The position numbers and the translations under genes are program-made. Below the pieces are notes generated by a model. It was given only the letters and a program-made list of their open reading frames with translations, had not been told where the DNA came from and searched no databases. A stretch of 64,000 nucleotides of DNA from Mycobacterium fragae (lineage in GTDB: Bacteria > Actinomycetota > Actinomycetes > Mycobacteriales > Mycobacteriaceae): assembly GCF_002102185.1 (NCBI RefSeq), contig NZ_LQOW01000005.1, positions 1 to 64,000 of the forward strand, given 5' to 3'. Positions 18,701 through 30,833 of the stretch are shown here, in pieces (position 1 is the first letter of the stretch; every line of letters starts with the position of its first letter).

Positions 18701-19771
18701 TTACCGGGCGGCGGTCGACCACCTGAAATGGATGCGGTCCAGCGCCGCCTGGACCGCCGCGGGGAAGCGCGGGTCGGGCTGCAACGCGTTCTCCCGGTAA
18801 CAGGCTTCGGTGAACTTGATCACGTGTTCGTCGCCGTTCTCCAGTGCACGGCCGAACAGGTCATGCCACGACGGCGCTCCGGCACCCGACGCGACGGCAA
18901 GGCTGTCACGTTCGGTGCCCGCGTCCTGGGTGAACATCAGCAGCAGCGCGACGTGGACGCGCCACATGGCGGCCACCGACGGCACCTGTTGCTCCTCAGG
19001 GAGATGCGCCAGCGCGATCCGCATGGCGGCCGGCGCGGTCACGCCGTGAATCATCGGCACCGGCTGTACCTCCGGGTGCGCCAGGTAAACACCGGCGAAG
19101 GTCGACGTCATCTCGCTCAGCCGCCACCCCGCAGGCGACGGCCGCAGCGCGGACAACGCCTCGCCGTAACCTGGGTTGCTCTGCAGATCGGCCAGCCGCG
19201 ACGGCCTCGACACCCGGCCAAGCCCTTCGATCGCTTCGGCGAGGGACTGCTCGCCGTTGGTCACCTCACCGGGCAGTGCCGTGTAGCGCGCGGCCCAGTA
19301 CGCCAGTCCGCGCGCCAACTCTGTCAGCGCCAGCTCGCCGGGGTGTTCGGTGGCGGCCAGGCAGCGCACCGCATGGGCGGTGCGGATCAGCCCATGGGTC
19401 AAAGCGGCCATCAGTCCCGGTACCAGCCGCGGCCACCATCGGGCCAGCACCTCACGCCACGGCCTGTCGGTAAGTTCGCGGCGGAACAGCTCCTCCCAAT
19501 CCCCCACGCGGTCGAATCGTCCCAACGCCTCCCGCCAGGACTGCTCGTCTGACGGGTCGATCCGAAACCGGGGCTCCGGTGGATCGTGATGGCTCACCCG
19601 GCGTTTGTAGTCTTCCACCCAGGCGGCTATCTCGTCGCCAAAGCCCAAGGTACACAAGGCTTCTGCGGCCATCGGGCCGTGGTTGGCGAATTCCCTCTCC
19701 CCGCGTTCATAGCCGAGGCGGTCGAGACGCTCATACGCCTCCGCGATTGCGTGGCCATACGCATTGGACAT
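18701..19771 (-). CDS. Questin oxidase-like family protein (AflY/DUF4243-like)
   Basis: A 356-residue soluble, largely helical protein. Segments such as ANHGPMAAEALCTLGF near the N-terminus, LTHGLIRTAHAVR near 140, RGLAYWAARYTALPG near 165, IHGVTAPAAMRIALAHLP near 245 and FTEACYRENAL near 330 resemble the questin oxidase-like family (AflY), whose fungal members act in Baeyer-Villiger-type oxidation of anthraquinones. Several conserved histidines could bind metal. The ATG at 19771 is preferred to a TTG at 19810; neither has a clear Shine-Dalgarno. It lies between secG and tpiA, where I would not expect it from M. tuberculosis gene order, so it is probably an accessory insertion. Substrate unknown. 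Confidence 0.65.
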   Translation of the reverse strand: MSNAYGHAIAEAYERLDRLGYERGEREFANHGPMAAEALCTLGFGDEIAAWVEDYKRRVSHHDPPEPRFRIDPSDEQSWREALGRFDRVGDWEELFRRELTDRPWREVLARWWPRLVPGLMAALTHGLIRTAHAVRCLAATEHPGELALTELARGLAYWAARYTALPGEVTNGEQSLAEAIEGLGRVSRPSRLADLQSNPGYGEALSALRPSPAGWRLSEMTSTFAGVYLAHPEVQPVPMIHGVTAPAAMRIALAHLPEEQQVPSVAAMWRVHVALLLMFTQDAGTERDSLAVASGAGAPSWHDLFGRALENGDEHVIKFTEACYRENALQPDPRFPAAVQAALDRIHFRWSTAAR

Positions 19772-19822
19772 AGCCGTTGACGCTACGGCCTCAACTGCGG
19801 TTGAGGTCAAGACATCTGCGCT

Positions 19823-20608
19823 CTACGGGAGCGGGCCCCCGGCGGCGATGGCGGACAGGGTGGCGAACTGCTCGCCGTCCAGCGACGCGCCACCGACCAG
19901 GGCACCATCGACGTCGTCCTGCGCGACGATGTCGCCGATGTTCTTGGCGGTCACCGAACCTCCGTAGAGCACCCGAACGGTGTCGGCGATCTGTGGTGAC
20001 CCCAGCGCGCCCAGTTCCTTGCGGATGGCCGCGCACACCTCCTGGGCATCGGCGGCGCCGGCAACCCGACCGGTGCCGATCGCCCATACCGGCTCATAGG
20101 CGATGACGACGCGGCCGATCTGCTCGGCGGACAACCCGGCCAGCGACCCGCGCAGCTGGTCCTGGCAGTGGGCGACATGCTCACCGGCTTCCCGGACCTC
20201 CAGGTGCTCGCCGATGCAGATGATCGGGGTCAGCTCGTGTTTGAGCGCGGCAGCCGCCTTGGCGGCCACCAGCGCGTCGTCCTCGCCGTGGTAGGTGCGC
20301 CGCTCCGAGTGACCGACGACGACGTAGCTGCAGCCCAGCTTGGCCAGGAAGGCCCCGCTGATATCACCGGTGTAGGCGCCGGAGTCATGCTGCGAAAGGT
20401 CCTGCGCGCCGTAGGTCAGCCGCAGCTTGTCGCCGTCGACAAGGGTCTGCACGCTGCGCAGGTCGGTGAACGGCGGCAGCACTGCGACGTCCACCTTGTC
20501 GTAGTACTTGTCCGGCAACGAGAAGGCGATCTTTTGCACCAAGGCGATCGCTTCGAAGTGGTTGAGGTTCATCTTCCAGTTGCCGGCAATCAGCGGCTTG
20601 CGGCTCAT
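19823..20608 (-). CDS. tpiA: Triosephosphate isomerase
   Basis: Interconverts dihydroxyacetone phosphate and glyceraldehyde-3-phosphate. The 261-residue TIM barrel has GNWKMN with the active-site Lys12, VVVGHSERR (catalytic His near 100), [11 protein letters not shown] (catalytic Glu near 171) and LYGGSV near 220. The ATG at 20608 has AAGGA 5 nt upstream. It follows pgk by 8 nt in the gap-pgk-tpiA glycolytic operon. Confidence 0.98.
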   Translation of the reverse strand: MSRKPLIAGNWKMNLNHFEAIALVQKIAFSLPDKYYDKVDVAVLPPFTDLRSVQTLVDGDKLRLTYGAQDLSQHDSGAYTGDISGAFLAKLGCSYVVVGHSERRTYHGEDDALVAAKAAAALKHELTPIICIGEHLEVREAGEHVAHCQDQLRGSLAGLSAEQIGRVVIAYEPVWAIGTGRVAGAADAQEVCAAIRKELGALGSPQIADTVRVLYGGSVTAKNIGDIVAQDDVDGALVGGASLDGEQFATLSAIAAGGPLP

Positions 20609-20616
20609 CGGATTCC

Positions 20617-21828
20617 TTATCTGCTCAGCACTTCTAGCCCGGGCAGCTCTTTGCCCTCGAGGTATTCCAGCGACGCGCCGCCGCCGGTGGAGATGTGCGA
20701 GAAGCCGTCCTCGGGCAGGCCCAGCGCGCGCACTGCAGCTGCGGAGTCGCCGCCGCCGACCACGCTGAATGCGCCCTTGCCGGTCGCGGCCGCGATGGCT
20801 TCGGCGACACCCTTTGTGCCCGCGGCGAATGCCGGGAACTCGAACACGCCCATCGGGCCATTCCAGAAAATGGTTTCGGCGTTGGACAGCAACGCGGTGA
20901 ACCGGGTCACCGACCCGGGCCCGATGTCCAACCCCACCTTGCCTTCCGGGATCGCATCGGCGGCCACGATCTCGGGTGGCGAATCGGCGCCAAATTCGTC
21001 GGCCACCACAATGTCGACCGGTAGGCGCAGCACGTCGGCGTAGGTGTCCAGCAGCCGGCGGCAGGTGTCGATCATCTCGGTCTGCAGCAGCGACTTGCCC
21101 ACCGAAAGGCCAAACGCGGCAAGGAATGTGAAGCACATGCCGCCGCCGATCACGATGCTGTCGGCGTGCGTGGCCAACTGTTCGATCACACCGAGCTTGT
21201 CGGACACCTTCGAACCTCCGAGCACCACGGCATACGGCTGCCGCGTGGAGCTGGTCAGCTGCTCGAGGACAGCGACTTCCGCGGCGACAAGTTTGCCGGC
21301 GTAGTGCGGCAACAGAGTGGCCACGTCGTAGACCGAGGCCTGCTTGCGGTGCACCACGCCGAAACCGTCGGACACGAAAGCGCCTTGGGCCCCAACGAGT
21401 TCGGCCAATTGCCTCGCCAACGCCAGCCGTTCGTCGTCGTCCTTGCTGGTTTCGCGCGGATCGAAGCGGATGTTCTCCAGCAGCAGCACGTCCCCGTCGC
21501 TCAGCCTCTGCACGCAGGCCTGCGCGTCGGGGCCGACGACGTCACCGGCCAACGGCACGTCTCGGTCCAGCTGCCCGGCCAACGCGGCCGCGACCGGCGC
21601 CAGCGACAGTTTCGGGTCGGGCTTTCCTTCGGGCCGGCCCAGATGCGCGGTCACCACCACCTTGGCGCCGGCGTCGCTCAGTGCTTTGAGCGTCGGTACC
21701 GACGCGCTGATCCGGCCGGGGTCGGTGATGTCACCGTCATCCAGAGGGACGTTGAGGTCCGAGCGCACCAGGACGCTGCGACCCGAAACTCCGTCTGCGA
21801 GAAGGTCTTCCAGGTTGGGGATGGACAC
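20617..21828 (-). CDS. pgk: Phosphoglycerate kinase
   Basis: Transfers phosphate from 1,3-bisphosphoglycerate to ADP. The 403-residue protein has the N-domain [20 protein letters not shown], the substrate region TAHLGRPEG, and C-domain nucleotide motifs [15 protein letters not shown] and [14 protein letters not shown] plus GGGDSAAAV. The GTG at 21828 (start [10 protein letters not shown]) is chosen from family alignment; it is only 2 nt after the gap stop, suggesting translational coupling. A longer frame to 21888 overlaps gap and is not supported. Confidence 0.97.
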   Translation of the reverse strand: MSIPNLEDLLADGVSGRSVLVRSDLNVPLDDGDITDPGRISASVPTLKALSDAGAKVVVTAHLGRPEGKPDPKLSLAPVAAALAGQLDRDVPLAGDVVGPDAQACVQRLSDGDVLLLENIRFDPRETSKDDDERLALARQLAELVGAQGAFVSDGFGVVHRKQASVYDVATLLPHYAGKLVAAEVAVLEQLTSSTRQPYAVVLGGSKVSDKLGVIEQLATHADSIVIGGGMCFTFLAAFGLSVGKSLLQTEMIDTCRRLLDTYADVLRLPVDIVVADEFGADSPPEIVAADAIPEGKVGLDIGPGSVTRFTALLSNAETIFWNGPMGVFEFPAFAAGTKGVAEAIAAATGKGAFSVVGGGDSAAAVRALGLPEDGFSHISTGGGASLEYLEGKELPGLEVLSR

Positions 21829-21830
21829 GG

Positions 21831-22895
<1,065 letters not shown>

Positions 22896-22976
22896 ATCGT
22901 GTGGCTATGGGGTCGCGAGGTCCGGTCGGTCACACCCGCCTGGCGGTGCCGGTGTGGCGGCTGTGGCCATTGGGAG

Positions 22977-24749
22977 TCATCGCGGCGCGGTGTCGGTACG
23001 GTGCGTCGTGACGTGGACGGGGAACTCGTCGCCAGCTTCCGGCCATGGTTGGCGGCTCAGCATGTCCTCGACGTCGACATAGCCCGCCTCGATCAGCCCG
23101 GCCTTGGCGTCGACGATGCGATACCACTGCCGCTGCGTCTGGATGGGCTGGCCTTCCAGGATGATCACCCGGACCTCGCCCTCGTCGAACTGACAGCGCC
23201 GCTGCACCGCCTCCAGTAGCTGCTCGTTGTGCAGGTGGCCTTCGCCGAAGTTCCAGCCGATGAGCGGCCCGGCAACGACTTCACCTTCGCGAATGCTGTA
23301 GTCGGCCTCGTTGGCCTCTCCCCCTAGCGCGCGGGGCAGCAGACCGTTGAGCGCCCGACCGTGCAGGTGCATGGCTCGAAACGCCCCCGGAACCTTGTCG
23401 GCCATGACTTCGGCGGTCTGCGGGCCGTACAGCTTGGCCAGCTGCTTGGCCACCAGCTGCGAACTCTTGATTACATGGCTTTCGACCTTCTCCTCCGCGC
23501 CCGGGCGGAAGCACCAGATGCTGGTGGCCCAATTCCCGGCGTAGTAACGCATGGCGGGCAGGAACGAAATCTGCTGCGGGAACATATTTCCCGCGATCAG
23601 AGCCCCAGCAAGCACGATGATCAAGGCGGCGAGCAGCAGCGGTGAGCTGATGTCGTAGACGGTGATCGATCCGTAGTGCCCGAACAGGTAGAACAGCGAG
23701 AAGATGAAGAACACGTTCCATTCCAACGGAACTCCCATCGGGAGGTTGGAAATGATATTGAAGTGGAAGATCACCATGAACGCGATCAGGGCCCACCGCC
23801 ACGGTTGACCGTCGGCGAAGAAAACCAGAATCCCGGGCACGATGAATTCCGCTGTGGTTCCGCCAACGTGCGCCATGAGTTTCGGCAACCAGGACGGGCG
23901 CAGGTCGTTGACCGGGTCACGGTAGAGCTGGTGCTTGAACCAGGTGAACATCTTGGGTCGCAGCAGGGCGTTGTTGCTGGTCATCACCGCCACCACGTAC
24001 GGGAAGTGGTGGTTGAGCTTGGAGGTGGCCGCGCCCCACCACAGCCCGAGCATGATGATTTTGAACGCGGCGATCTGGTCGACGAATGGGAAGAAGAACA
24101 CGAACAGCTTCAGCCAGTAGTGTTCGCCGCGAGCGGCCAGGAAGATCGTCTTGTCGCGCAGCCCCAGCAGCGCCAGCGCGACGATGATCGGAACCACCAG
24201 CACCGGGTTGATCAGCCCGACGGCGTCGCTGCTGGTGGCCGGGCCGCTGTGTCCGGGAGAAAGCAGCGCCCACACCCCGGAAACCAGCACGATGGCATAG
24301 AGCACGACGTCGACGACGGTGCGGGTGTCGCCGGCGGTGAACGGCACCTTGTCCGGCCAGGGCGGTAGCCGAATCGTGTTGGGCCGCAACCAGTACAGGA
24401 ATCCGCCGATCGGCGGCCAGAACCGTCCGGTCAGCGGGCCGGATCCACACCCCAGGCCCAGCACCTCGAACAGCAGGGTGAAGACGACGACCTTCTGGTA
24501 CACGATCGGCTGCGTCCACCACTGGCCGATGTTGCCGAGGCCGCCCAAACCGGGAGTGAGCGAGATGATCGCGGCGGGCGCGGCGATGTACACGCCGATT
24601 TTCAGCAGGTACAGCAGATAGATCGCATACGGCGTGCCGAAGCCGTGTTCGGCCCAGTGGCGGCTGCAGACCTGGACCCGGTTGCGCCACGGCTGCGTGG
24701 CCCACGTGTCGTGGTCGACGTCGGGAAGTTCCGGTGCGATGAATCCCAT
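22977..24749 (-). CDS. Multi-pass membrane protein, DUF3556-like
   Basis: A 590-residue protein with about ten hydrophobic segments between residues 40 and 410 (for example YLLYLLKIGVYIAAPAAII and LLLAALIIVLAGALIAG), many Trp/His-rich loops (HYWLKLFVFFFPF; WRWALIAFMVIFHFNI), and a soluble C-terminal ~170 residues. Size and composition match the mycobacterial DUF3556 family of unknown function; this is from memory of the family, not a search. The ATG has GAGG 5 nt upstream. It stands between gap and whiA, where M. tuberculosis carries about a dozen other genes (Rv1424-Rv1435). A role in membrane lipid handling is speculation. Confidence 0.65.
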   Translation of the reverse strand: MGFIAPELPDVDHDTWATQPWRNRVQVCSRHWAEHGFGTPYAIYLLYLLKIGVYIAAPAAIISLTPGLGGLGNIGQWWTQPIVYQKVVVFTLLFEVLGLGCGSGPLTGRFWPPIGGFLYWLRPNTIRLPPWPDKVPFTAGDTRTVVDVVLYAIVLVSGVWALLSPGHSGPATSSDAVGLINPVLVVPIIVALALLGLRDKTIFLAARGEHYWLKLFVFFFPFVDQIAAFKIIMLGLWWGAATSKLNHHFPYVVAVMTSNNALLRPKMFTWFKHQLYRDPVNDLRPSWLPKLMAHVGGTTAEFIVPGILVFFADGQPWRWALIAFMVIFHFNIISNLPMGVPLEWNVFFIFSLFYLFGHYGSITVYDISSPLLLAALIIVLAGALIAGNMFPQQISFLPAMRYYAGNWATSIWCFRPGAEEKVESHVIKSSQLVAKQLAKLYGPQTAEVMADKVPGAFRAMHLHGRALNGLLPRALGGEANEADYSIREGEVVAGPLIGWNFGEGHLHNEQLLEAVQRRCQFDEGEVRVIILEGQPIQTQRQWYRIVDAKAGLIEAGYVDVEDMLSRQPWPEAGDEFPVHVTTHRTDTAPR

Positions 24750-24779
24750 GATGACCTCGTTCCAGGCTTGAAGTGGAAA

Positions 24780-24785
24780 ATTCTA
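24780..24785 (-). promoter_or_regulatory. Candidate -10 element (TAGAAT) for the DUF3556-like gene
   Basis: TAGAAT on the minus strand fits TANNNT and sits 31 nt before the ATG in an AT-rich patch that stands out from its GC-rich surroundings. Confidence 0.4.
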
Positions 24786-24805
24786 ACCTGAAATCAGTTG
24801 GCGGA

Positions 24806-24823
24806 TAGCGTGAATCGACGCTA
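24806..24823 (-). terminator. Small hairpin at the whiA stop codon
   Basis: TAGCGT and ACGCTA form perfect 6-bp arms around a 6-base loop. The first arm on the minus strand begins with the whiA TAG itself. No U-tract follows, so termination is only possible, not shown. Confidence 0.3.
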
Positions 24824-25798
24824 AGCGTCTTCCAGCAGATCCGGGGTCACTGCCGATTCGGTGTCCGGGATACCCTCTTGCTTCGCCTTGCGGTCGGCCA
24901 TCGACAGCAGGCGTCGAATGCGGCCGGCCACAGCGTCTTTGGTCATCGGAGGGTCGGCCAGCCGGCCCAGCTCCTCCAGGGAGGCCTGCCGGTGCTCGAT
25001 GCGCAGCTTGCCCGCCGCAGCCAGGTGGTCGGGCACAGTATCGCCGAGGATTTCCAGCGCGCGTTCTACCCGGGCCGCCGCCGCCACCGCCGCGCGTGCC
25101 GAGCGCCGCAGATTGGCGTCGTCGAAATTGGCCAGCCGGTTGGCGGTCGCCCGCACTTCGCGACGCATTCGGCGCTCTTCCCAGATCAGCCGGGTGTCCT
25201 GGGCGCCCATGCGGGTCAGCAGCGCCCCGATCGCCTCGCCGTCACGTACCACCACCCGATCGGCGCCACGCACCTCGCGCGCCTTCGCGCTGACCCCGAG
25301 CCGACGCGCGGCGCCCACCAGGGCCAGCGCCGCCTCCGGGCCGGGGCAGCTGACCTCCAGCGCCGACGAGCGTCCCGGCTCGGTCAGCGAACCGTGCGCC
25401 AAGAACGCGCCGCGCCAAGCGGCTTCCGCATCGGCGACACTGCCGCCGACGACCTGGGCCGGTAACCCCCGCACCGGGCGCCCGCGCAAATCGAGCAGAC
25501 CGGTCTGGCGGGCCAGCGCCTCACCGTCGTTGGCGACGCGCAGAACATACCGGGTCTGCTTGCGAATACCGCTGGCCGACAACACATGTACGACGGCGTT
25601 ATAGCCGTACAGCTCGAAGATGTCCTTGCGCAGCCGTCGCGCGATGCTGCCCAGGTCCACTTCGGCCTCGACCACGACCCGGCCACCCACGATGTGCAGC
25701 CCGCCGGCGAATCGCAGCAGGGACGTCACCTCGGCACGCCGCGCGCTCACCGAGTTCACCGCCAGGCGGCTCAGCTCGTCTTTGACTTCGACCGTCAT
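24821..25798 (-). CDS. whiA: WhiA, sporulation-type regulator / DNA-binding protein
   Basis: WhiA has an N-terminal LAGLIDADG homing-endonuclease-like domain (about 1-200, with [16 protein letters not shown] and [13 protein letters not shown]) and a C-terminal helix-turn-helix region ([26 protein letters not shown]). In Streptomyces it controls sporulation septation together with WhiB; in mycobacteria it is conserved and linked to division genes. The 325-residue product starts [12 protein letters not shown] at 25798, overlapping the yvcK stop by ATGA; a start two codons upstream is also open. Last gene of the uvrC-rapZ-yvcK-whiA coupled set, a grouping conserved in actinobacteria and, without uvrC, in Firmicutes. 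Confidence 0.96.
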   Translation of the reverse strand: MTVEVKDELSRLAVNSVSARRAEVTSLLRFAGGLHIVGGRVVVEAEVDLGSIARRLRKDIFELYGYNAVVHVLSASGIRKQTRYVLRVANDGEALARQTGLLDLRGRPVRGLPAQVVGGSVADAEAAWRGAFLAHGSLTEPGRSSALEVSCPGPEAALALVGAARRLGVSAKAREVRGADRVVVRDGEAIGALLTRMGAQDTRLIWEERRMRREVRATANRLANFDDANLRRSARAAVAAAARVERALEILGDTVPDHLAAAGKLRIEHRQASLEELGRLADPPMTKDAVAGRIRRLLSMADRKAKQEGIPDTESAVTPDLLEDA

Positions 25799-26856
25799 CG
25801 CCACGCGTCGTCACCCCTCGGTCCGTCTGCGCCGGTTTGTTGACGTTCACTCTTGATCGGCAGCGCTTCGGTGGTCCTCGCCGAGGGTGGTGCCGGACCG
25901 CTCTCACGCACGCCGACCCCATCCAGTGCCGCGGCCAGCTTGCCCGGGTCGTGCAAAGGTGTACCAGGCCTGGCGACATCGGCGAATTGCACCTGCGCAT
26001 GCAGCAGGGTTGCGGTGCGGCGCAATTGATCACGCTCGCGCTCACTCGGTACCCGCTCGGCGTCGATGATGACGTCGTGGACGGTGAAATCCGGCGCGTG
26101 CTGCGCGAGCACGTGCAGATGCCGTTCGACCGAGAAGCCGGCCGTCTCGCCCGGTTCGGCCATCAGGTTGAGCACCAGCGCCCGCCGTGCGCTGGTCGCT
26201 TGCAGCGCCGCGGCCAGCCCGGGCACCAGCACGTGCGGGATCACGCTGGTGAACCAGGATCCCGGCCCCAGCACCACCAGATCGGCGGACATGATCGCGT
26301 CGACGGCCTGCCGGGTGGCCGGCGGGTCGCCGGGAAGCAGCCGGACCCGGCGGACCTTACCCGGTGTGGTGGCGATCGCCACCTGCCCGCGAATCAACCG
26401 GAACATCCGCGGATCGGCCTCCAGGCCCGAAACGTCGGCCTCGATCTGCAGCGCGATCGGGCACATGGGCAGCACTCGGCCCCGCACACCGAGGATGCGA
26501 CCGAGCTCGTCGAGCGCTGCGACCGGGTCGGCCAGCACCTCGTTGAGACCGGCGAGCAGCAGGTTGCCGATCGGGTGCCCCGCCAGCGCACCGCTGCCGC
26601 CGAACCGATGCTGCAGGATGGTGGCCCAAAGCCGCCCGTGTGGGCTGTCGGATGCCAACGCCGCCAACGCCATTCGCAGATCGCCCGGTGGCACCACATC
26701 GAGTTCGCTGCGCAGCCGGCCCGACGAGCCGCCGTCGTCGGCGACGGTGACGACGGCGGTGACGTGCGGGGTCAGCCGCCTGGCAGCCGACAACGTCGCA
26801 TACAGGCCGTGTCCGCCGCCCAGCGCGACAATGCTGGGACTTGTTCCCGGACTCAT
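25795..26856 (-). CDS. YvcK/CuvA-family gluconeogenesis factor
   Basis: A 353-residue member of the YvcK/CofD-like family. The N-terminal motif [19 protein letters not shown] and the following [15 protein letters not shown] are the family's nucleotide-sugar-binding elements. The M. tuberculosis homologue (CuvA, Rv1422) localises to the growing pole and affects cell-wall metabolism and growth on certain carbon sources. The start at 26856 overlaps the rapZ stop (ATGA); an extended frame to 26976 overlaps rapZ and is rejected. A hydrophilic C-terminal tail after about 315 is less conserved. Confidence 0.94.
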   Translation of the reverse strand: MSPGTSPSIVALGGGHGLYATLSAARRLTPHVTAVVTVADDGGSSGRLRSELDVVPPGDLRMALAALASDSPHGRLWATILQHRFGGSGALAGHPIGNLLLAGLNEVLADPVAALDELGRILGVRGRVLPMCPIALQIEADVSGLEADPRMFRLIRGQVAIATTPGKVRRVRLLPGDPPATRQAVDAIMSADLVVLGPGSWFTSVIPHVLVPGLAAALQATSARRALVLNLMAEPGETAGFSVERHLHVLAQHAPDFTVHDVIIDAERVPSERERDQLRRTATLLHAQVQFADVARPGTPLHDPGKLAAALDGVGVRESGPAPPSARTTEALPIKSERQQTGADGPRGDDAWR

Positions 26857-27782
26857 TCGCGGCCCAGATCCCGGTGCAGTACCCGCACCGACAGTTGCGC
26901 CTCGGACTCCTGGGACTCCAGCATCCGCGCCAATGCCTCGGCGATGGTGACGCTGCGGTGCTTGCCGCCGGTACATCCGATGGCGACGGTCATGTAGCGC
27001 TTCCCCTCCCTGCGGTAGCCGTCGACAACCAGGGACAGCAACTGATGGTAGGTCTCCAGGAACTCTGCCGCGCCAGTCTGGCCGAGCACGTAGTCACGAA
27101 CTGCGGGATGTTGGCCGGTGTGCGGGCGCAATTCGTCGACCCAGTGCGGATTGGGCAGGAATCGCACGTCCATCACCATGTCGGCGTCCATCGGCAGACC
27201 GTACTTGAAACCGAACGACTCCACGGTGATGCTGGTGTGGGCGACGGCCTCACCGCCGAATGCCCGTTCGATGCTTTCCCGCAGCTCGCGCACCGAAAGT
27301 GTCGACGTGTCGATGATCAAATCGGCATTCGCCCGCACCGCAGCCAGCATCTCGCGCTCAGCGGCGATGCCTTCGGCCAATGTTTGCTCTCCCTGCAGCG
27401 GGTGGCTGCGACGATTCTGCTCGTAGCGGCGCACCAGCATGTCATCGGAGGCCTCCATGAACAGCACACGCGGGGTGATATTGCGGGTGGCCAAGTCATT
27501 GCGGACCCAGTCCAGGTCACCGGTGAACCCGCGCGAGCGGACGTCCATCACCACGGCCAGTTGTGTGATCCGCGATCCCGCTGCCAGCCCGAAGTCCACC
27601 ATCCGGGTGATCAACTGGGGCGGCAGGTTGTCGGCCACATACCAGCCGAGGTCCTCGAGCACCTTTGCCGCGGTGCCGCGTCCGGCGCCCGACAGCCCGG
27701 TGACCAACACGACGTCGATGCCGGAATTGTTTGTGCCAGACCCGTTTTCGTGGCTTGCCAGGTCCATACCGTCGCCCGTCAT
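26853..27782 (-). CDS. rapZ: RapZ/YvcJ-family nucleotide-binding protein
   Basis: A 309-residue protein with an N-terminal P-loop-like segment ([20 protein letters not shown], near 27-46) and the conserved C-terminal domain with [22 protein letters not shown] and CTGGKHRSV. In E. coli RapZ senses glucosamine-6-phosphate and targets the GlmZ RNA; actinobacterial RapZ has been less studied. The usual GK[ST] of the Walker A motif reads GRG here. The start overlaps the uvrC stop by ATGA; a methionine five codons in (27767) is an alternative. Coupled to yvcK and whiA downstream. Confidence 0.93.
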   Translation of the reverse strand: MTGDGMDLASHENGSGTNNSGIDVVLVTGLSGAGRGTAAKVLEDLGWYVADNLPPQLITRMVDFGLAAGSRITQLAVVMDVRSRGFTGDLDWVRNDLATRNITPRVLFMEASDDMLVRRYEQNRRSHPLQGEQTLAEGIAAEREMLAAVRANADLIIDTSTLSVRELRESIERAFGGEAVAHTSITVESFGFKYGLPMDADMVMDVRFLPNPHWVDELRPHTGQHPAVRDYVLGQTGAAEFLETYHQLLSLVVDGYRREGKRYMTVAIGCTGGKHRSVTIAEALARMLESQESEAQLSVRVLHRDLGRE

Positions 27783-29731
27783 CCCGATGCCCGTTCGGGA
27801 AGCCGGTCCTCCGCTCGCAGCGCATCGAGCACCGCGGTCGCTGTCGCGACGCCGATCCCCGGAACGGCGGTGATCTCGTCTACGGTGGCTTGCCGCAGAC
27901 GCGCCAGCGACCCGAAGTGAGTGACCAGCGCCTTGCGGCGATGCTCACCCAGCCCGGGCACGGCGTCCAGCGCCGACGCCGTCATCCGTTTGGACCGCTT
28001 GCTGCGGTGATAGGTGATGGCGAATCGGTGCGCCTCGTCGCGCACGCGTTGCAGCAGATACAGGCCCTCGCTGTTGCGCGGCATGATGATCGGGTCCGGC
28101 TCCGACGGCACCCACACCTCTTCCAGCCGCTTCGCCAAGCCGATCACCGCGACATCGGTGATGCCGAGTTCGTCGAGCACCGCGCTGGCCGCGTTGACTT
28201 GCGGGGCACCGCCGTCGACGACGTACAGGTTCGGCGGATAGGCGAACTTCCGCGACCGTCCTTCGGGGGCAAGCATATTGGGGTCCTGCTGGTCACGTAG
28301 GTGACGCATGAACCGGCGTCGGGTCACCTCGGCGATCGAGGCGACGTCGTCGGACCGGCCTTGACCGGCGGCTTCCCGGATGGCGAAATGGCGATAGTCC
28401 GACTTGCGCGGCAGCCCGTCTTCGAACACCACCAAAGAGCCCACCACGTCGGTGCCCTGCACATGGCTGATGTCCACGCATTCGATGCGAAGCGGTGCTT
28501 CGGCCAGCCCCAGCGCTTCCTGAATATTCTGCAGCGCAGCGGATCTGGCGGTGAAGTCACCGGCGCGCTTGAGTTTGTGTTGCTGCAGAGCCTCTTTGGC
28601 GTTCCGCTGCACGGTCTCGGCCAATGCCCGTTTGTCCCCGCGCCGCGGCACTCGCAGCACGACCCGTGAACCGCGCAGCTCCGACAGCCACGTGGCCAGC
28701 TCCTCGGCGTTGGGCGGTAGACAGGGCACCAGCACTTCACGGGGCACCGGGTTGGCGGATTCGTCGGCGGCGCCGTCGAGTTCGGCCTGGTCGGCGTAGA
28801 ACTGGGTCAGGAACTGCTCGACCAGCCGGGCCACGCCGGAATCACCGGGATCGCTGGGCTTTTCGACGATCCAGCCGCGCTGGCCGCGAACACGCCCGCC
28901 GCGGACATGGAACACCTGCACCGCTGCTTCCAGCTCGTCGTCGGCGAATGCCACCACGTCGGCGTCGGTGCCGTCACCAAGCACCACGGCCTGCTTCTCC
29001 AGGGCCCGCTTCAATGCCCCGAGGTCATCACGAAGCCGTGCCGCGCGTTCGAAGTCGAGTTGCTCGGCGGCGGCGTTCATCTGCTGTTCCAGGCTGCGGG
29101 CATACCGCTCGGTTTTGCCGGACAGGAAGTCGCAGAAATCCAGCACGATCTGACGGTGCTGCTCGGCGCTGACCCGCCCGATGCACGGGGCGGAGCATTT
29201 GTCGATATAGCCGAGCAGACATGGCCGGTCGATTTGCTTGTGCCGCTTGAACACTCCCGCCGAACACGTGCGCGCGGGAAAGACCCGGGTCAGCAGGTCC
29301 AGCGTTTCCCGGATAGCCCAGGCATGCGAGTACGGCCCGAAATAGCGCACGCCCTTGCGCCGGGGGCCGCGATAGACCATCAACCGCGGGAACTCCTCGT
29401 TGAGCGTGACCGCCAGCACCGGATACGACTTGTCGTCCCGATAGCGGACGTTGAACCGCGGGTCGAACTCCTTGATCCAGTTGTACTCCAGCTGCAGCGC
29501 CTCGACCTCGGTCTTGACCACCGTCCACTCGACCTTGGCGGCGGTGGTCACCATCTGCCGGGTGCGCGGGTTGAGGCTCGCGACGTCGGCGAAGTACGAG
29601 GTCAGCCGGCTGCGCAGGCTCTTGGCCTTACCGACGTAGATCACCCGTCCGTGCTGGTCCCGGAACCGGTACACGCCCGGCTCGACCGGGATGGACCCGG
29701 GCGCGGGGCGGTATGTGGCGGGATCAGGCAC
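27779..29731 (-). CDS. uvrC: Excinuclease ABC subunit C
   Basis: Nuclease of UvrABC nucleotide excision repair; makes both incisions around a bulky lesion. The 650-residue protein has the GIY-YIG domain at the N-terminus ([20 protein letters not shown], about 19-38), a Cys cluster ([11 protein letters not shown]...[13 protein letters not shown]), a UVR motif ([13 protein letters not shown]), the RNase H-like endonuclease domain ([31 protein letters not shown]), and C-terminal helix-hairpin-helix repeats ([26 protein letters not shown]). The GTG start matches M. tuberculosis UvrC. First gene of the four-gene coupled set. Confidence 0.98.
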   Translation of the reverse strand: MPDPATYRPAPGSIPVEPGVYRFRDQHGRVIYVGKAKSLRSRLTSYFADVASLNPRTRQMVTTAAKVEWTVVKTEVEALQLEYNWIKEFDPRFNVRYRDDKSYPVLAVTLNEEFPRLMVYRGPRRKGVRYFGPYSHAWAIRETLDLLTRVFPARTCSAGVFKRHKQIDRPCLLGYIDKCSAPCIGRVSAEQHRQIVLDFCDFLSGKTERYARSLEQQMNAAAEQLDFERAARLRDDLGALKRALEKQAVVLGDGTDADVVAFADDELEAAVQVFHVRGGRVRGQRGWIVEKPSDPGDSGVARLVEQFLTQFYADQAELDGAADESANPVPREVLVPCLPPNAEELATWLSELRGSRVVLRVPRRGDKRALAETVQRNAKEALQQHKLKRAGDFTARSAALQNIQEALGLAEAPLRIECVDISHVQGTDVVGSLVVFEDGLPRKSDYRHFAIREAAGQGRSDDVASIAEVTRRRFMRHLRDQQDPNMLAPEGRSRKFAYPPNLYVVDGGAPQVNAASAVLDELGITDVAVIGLAKRLEEVWVPSEPDPIIMPRNSEGLYLLQRVRDEAHRFAITYHRSKRSKRMTASALDAVPGLGEHRRKALVTHFGSLARLRQATVDEITAVPGIGVATATAVLDALRAEDRLPERASG

Positions 29732-29785
29732 GGTTTCCAGGCTAGTCGGCTAGGCGACGGGTTCGAACGTGCACTCACGGCTTCC

Positions 29786-29838
29786 AGCGTGCGCTCAGGG
29801 CGAAGGTCATCGGCGTGTCGGCGCCCTGGACGCACGCT
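29786..29838. repeat. 17-bp imperfect inverted repeat between the PH-protein gene and uvrC
   Basis: AGCGTGCGCTCAGGGCG at 29786-29802 is mirrored by CGCCCTGGACGCACGCT at 29822-29838 (15 of 17 positions pair), with a 19-base spacer. On the minus strand it starts 6 nt after the PH-protein stop, so it could fold as a strong stem-loop and end or stabilise that transcript. There is no U-tract. It could equally be a member of a dispersed intergenic repeat family. Confidence 0.6.
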
Positions 29839-29844
29839 CGGTCT

Positions 29845-30833
<989 letters not shown>

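Noticed and set aside
29763..29770. LexA/SOS-type half-site (GTTCGAAC) before uvrC
   Set aside because: Only one short self-complementary core is present, without the spaced TCGAAC-N4-GTTCGA arrangement.
29743..29775. tRNA-like T-loop GGGTTCGAAC near uvrC
   Set aside because: The flanking bases cannot form a T-stem, and no anticodon or acceptor arms are present.
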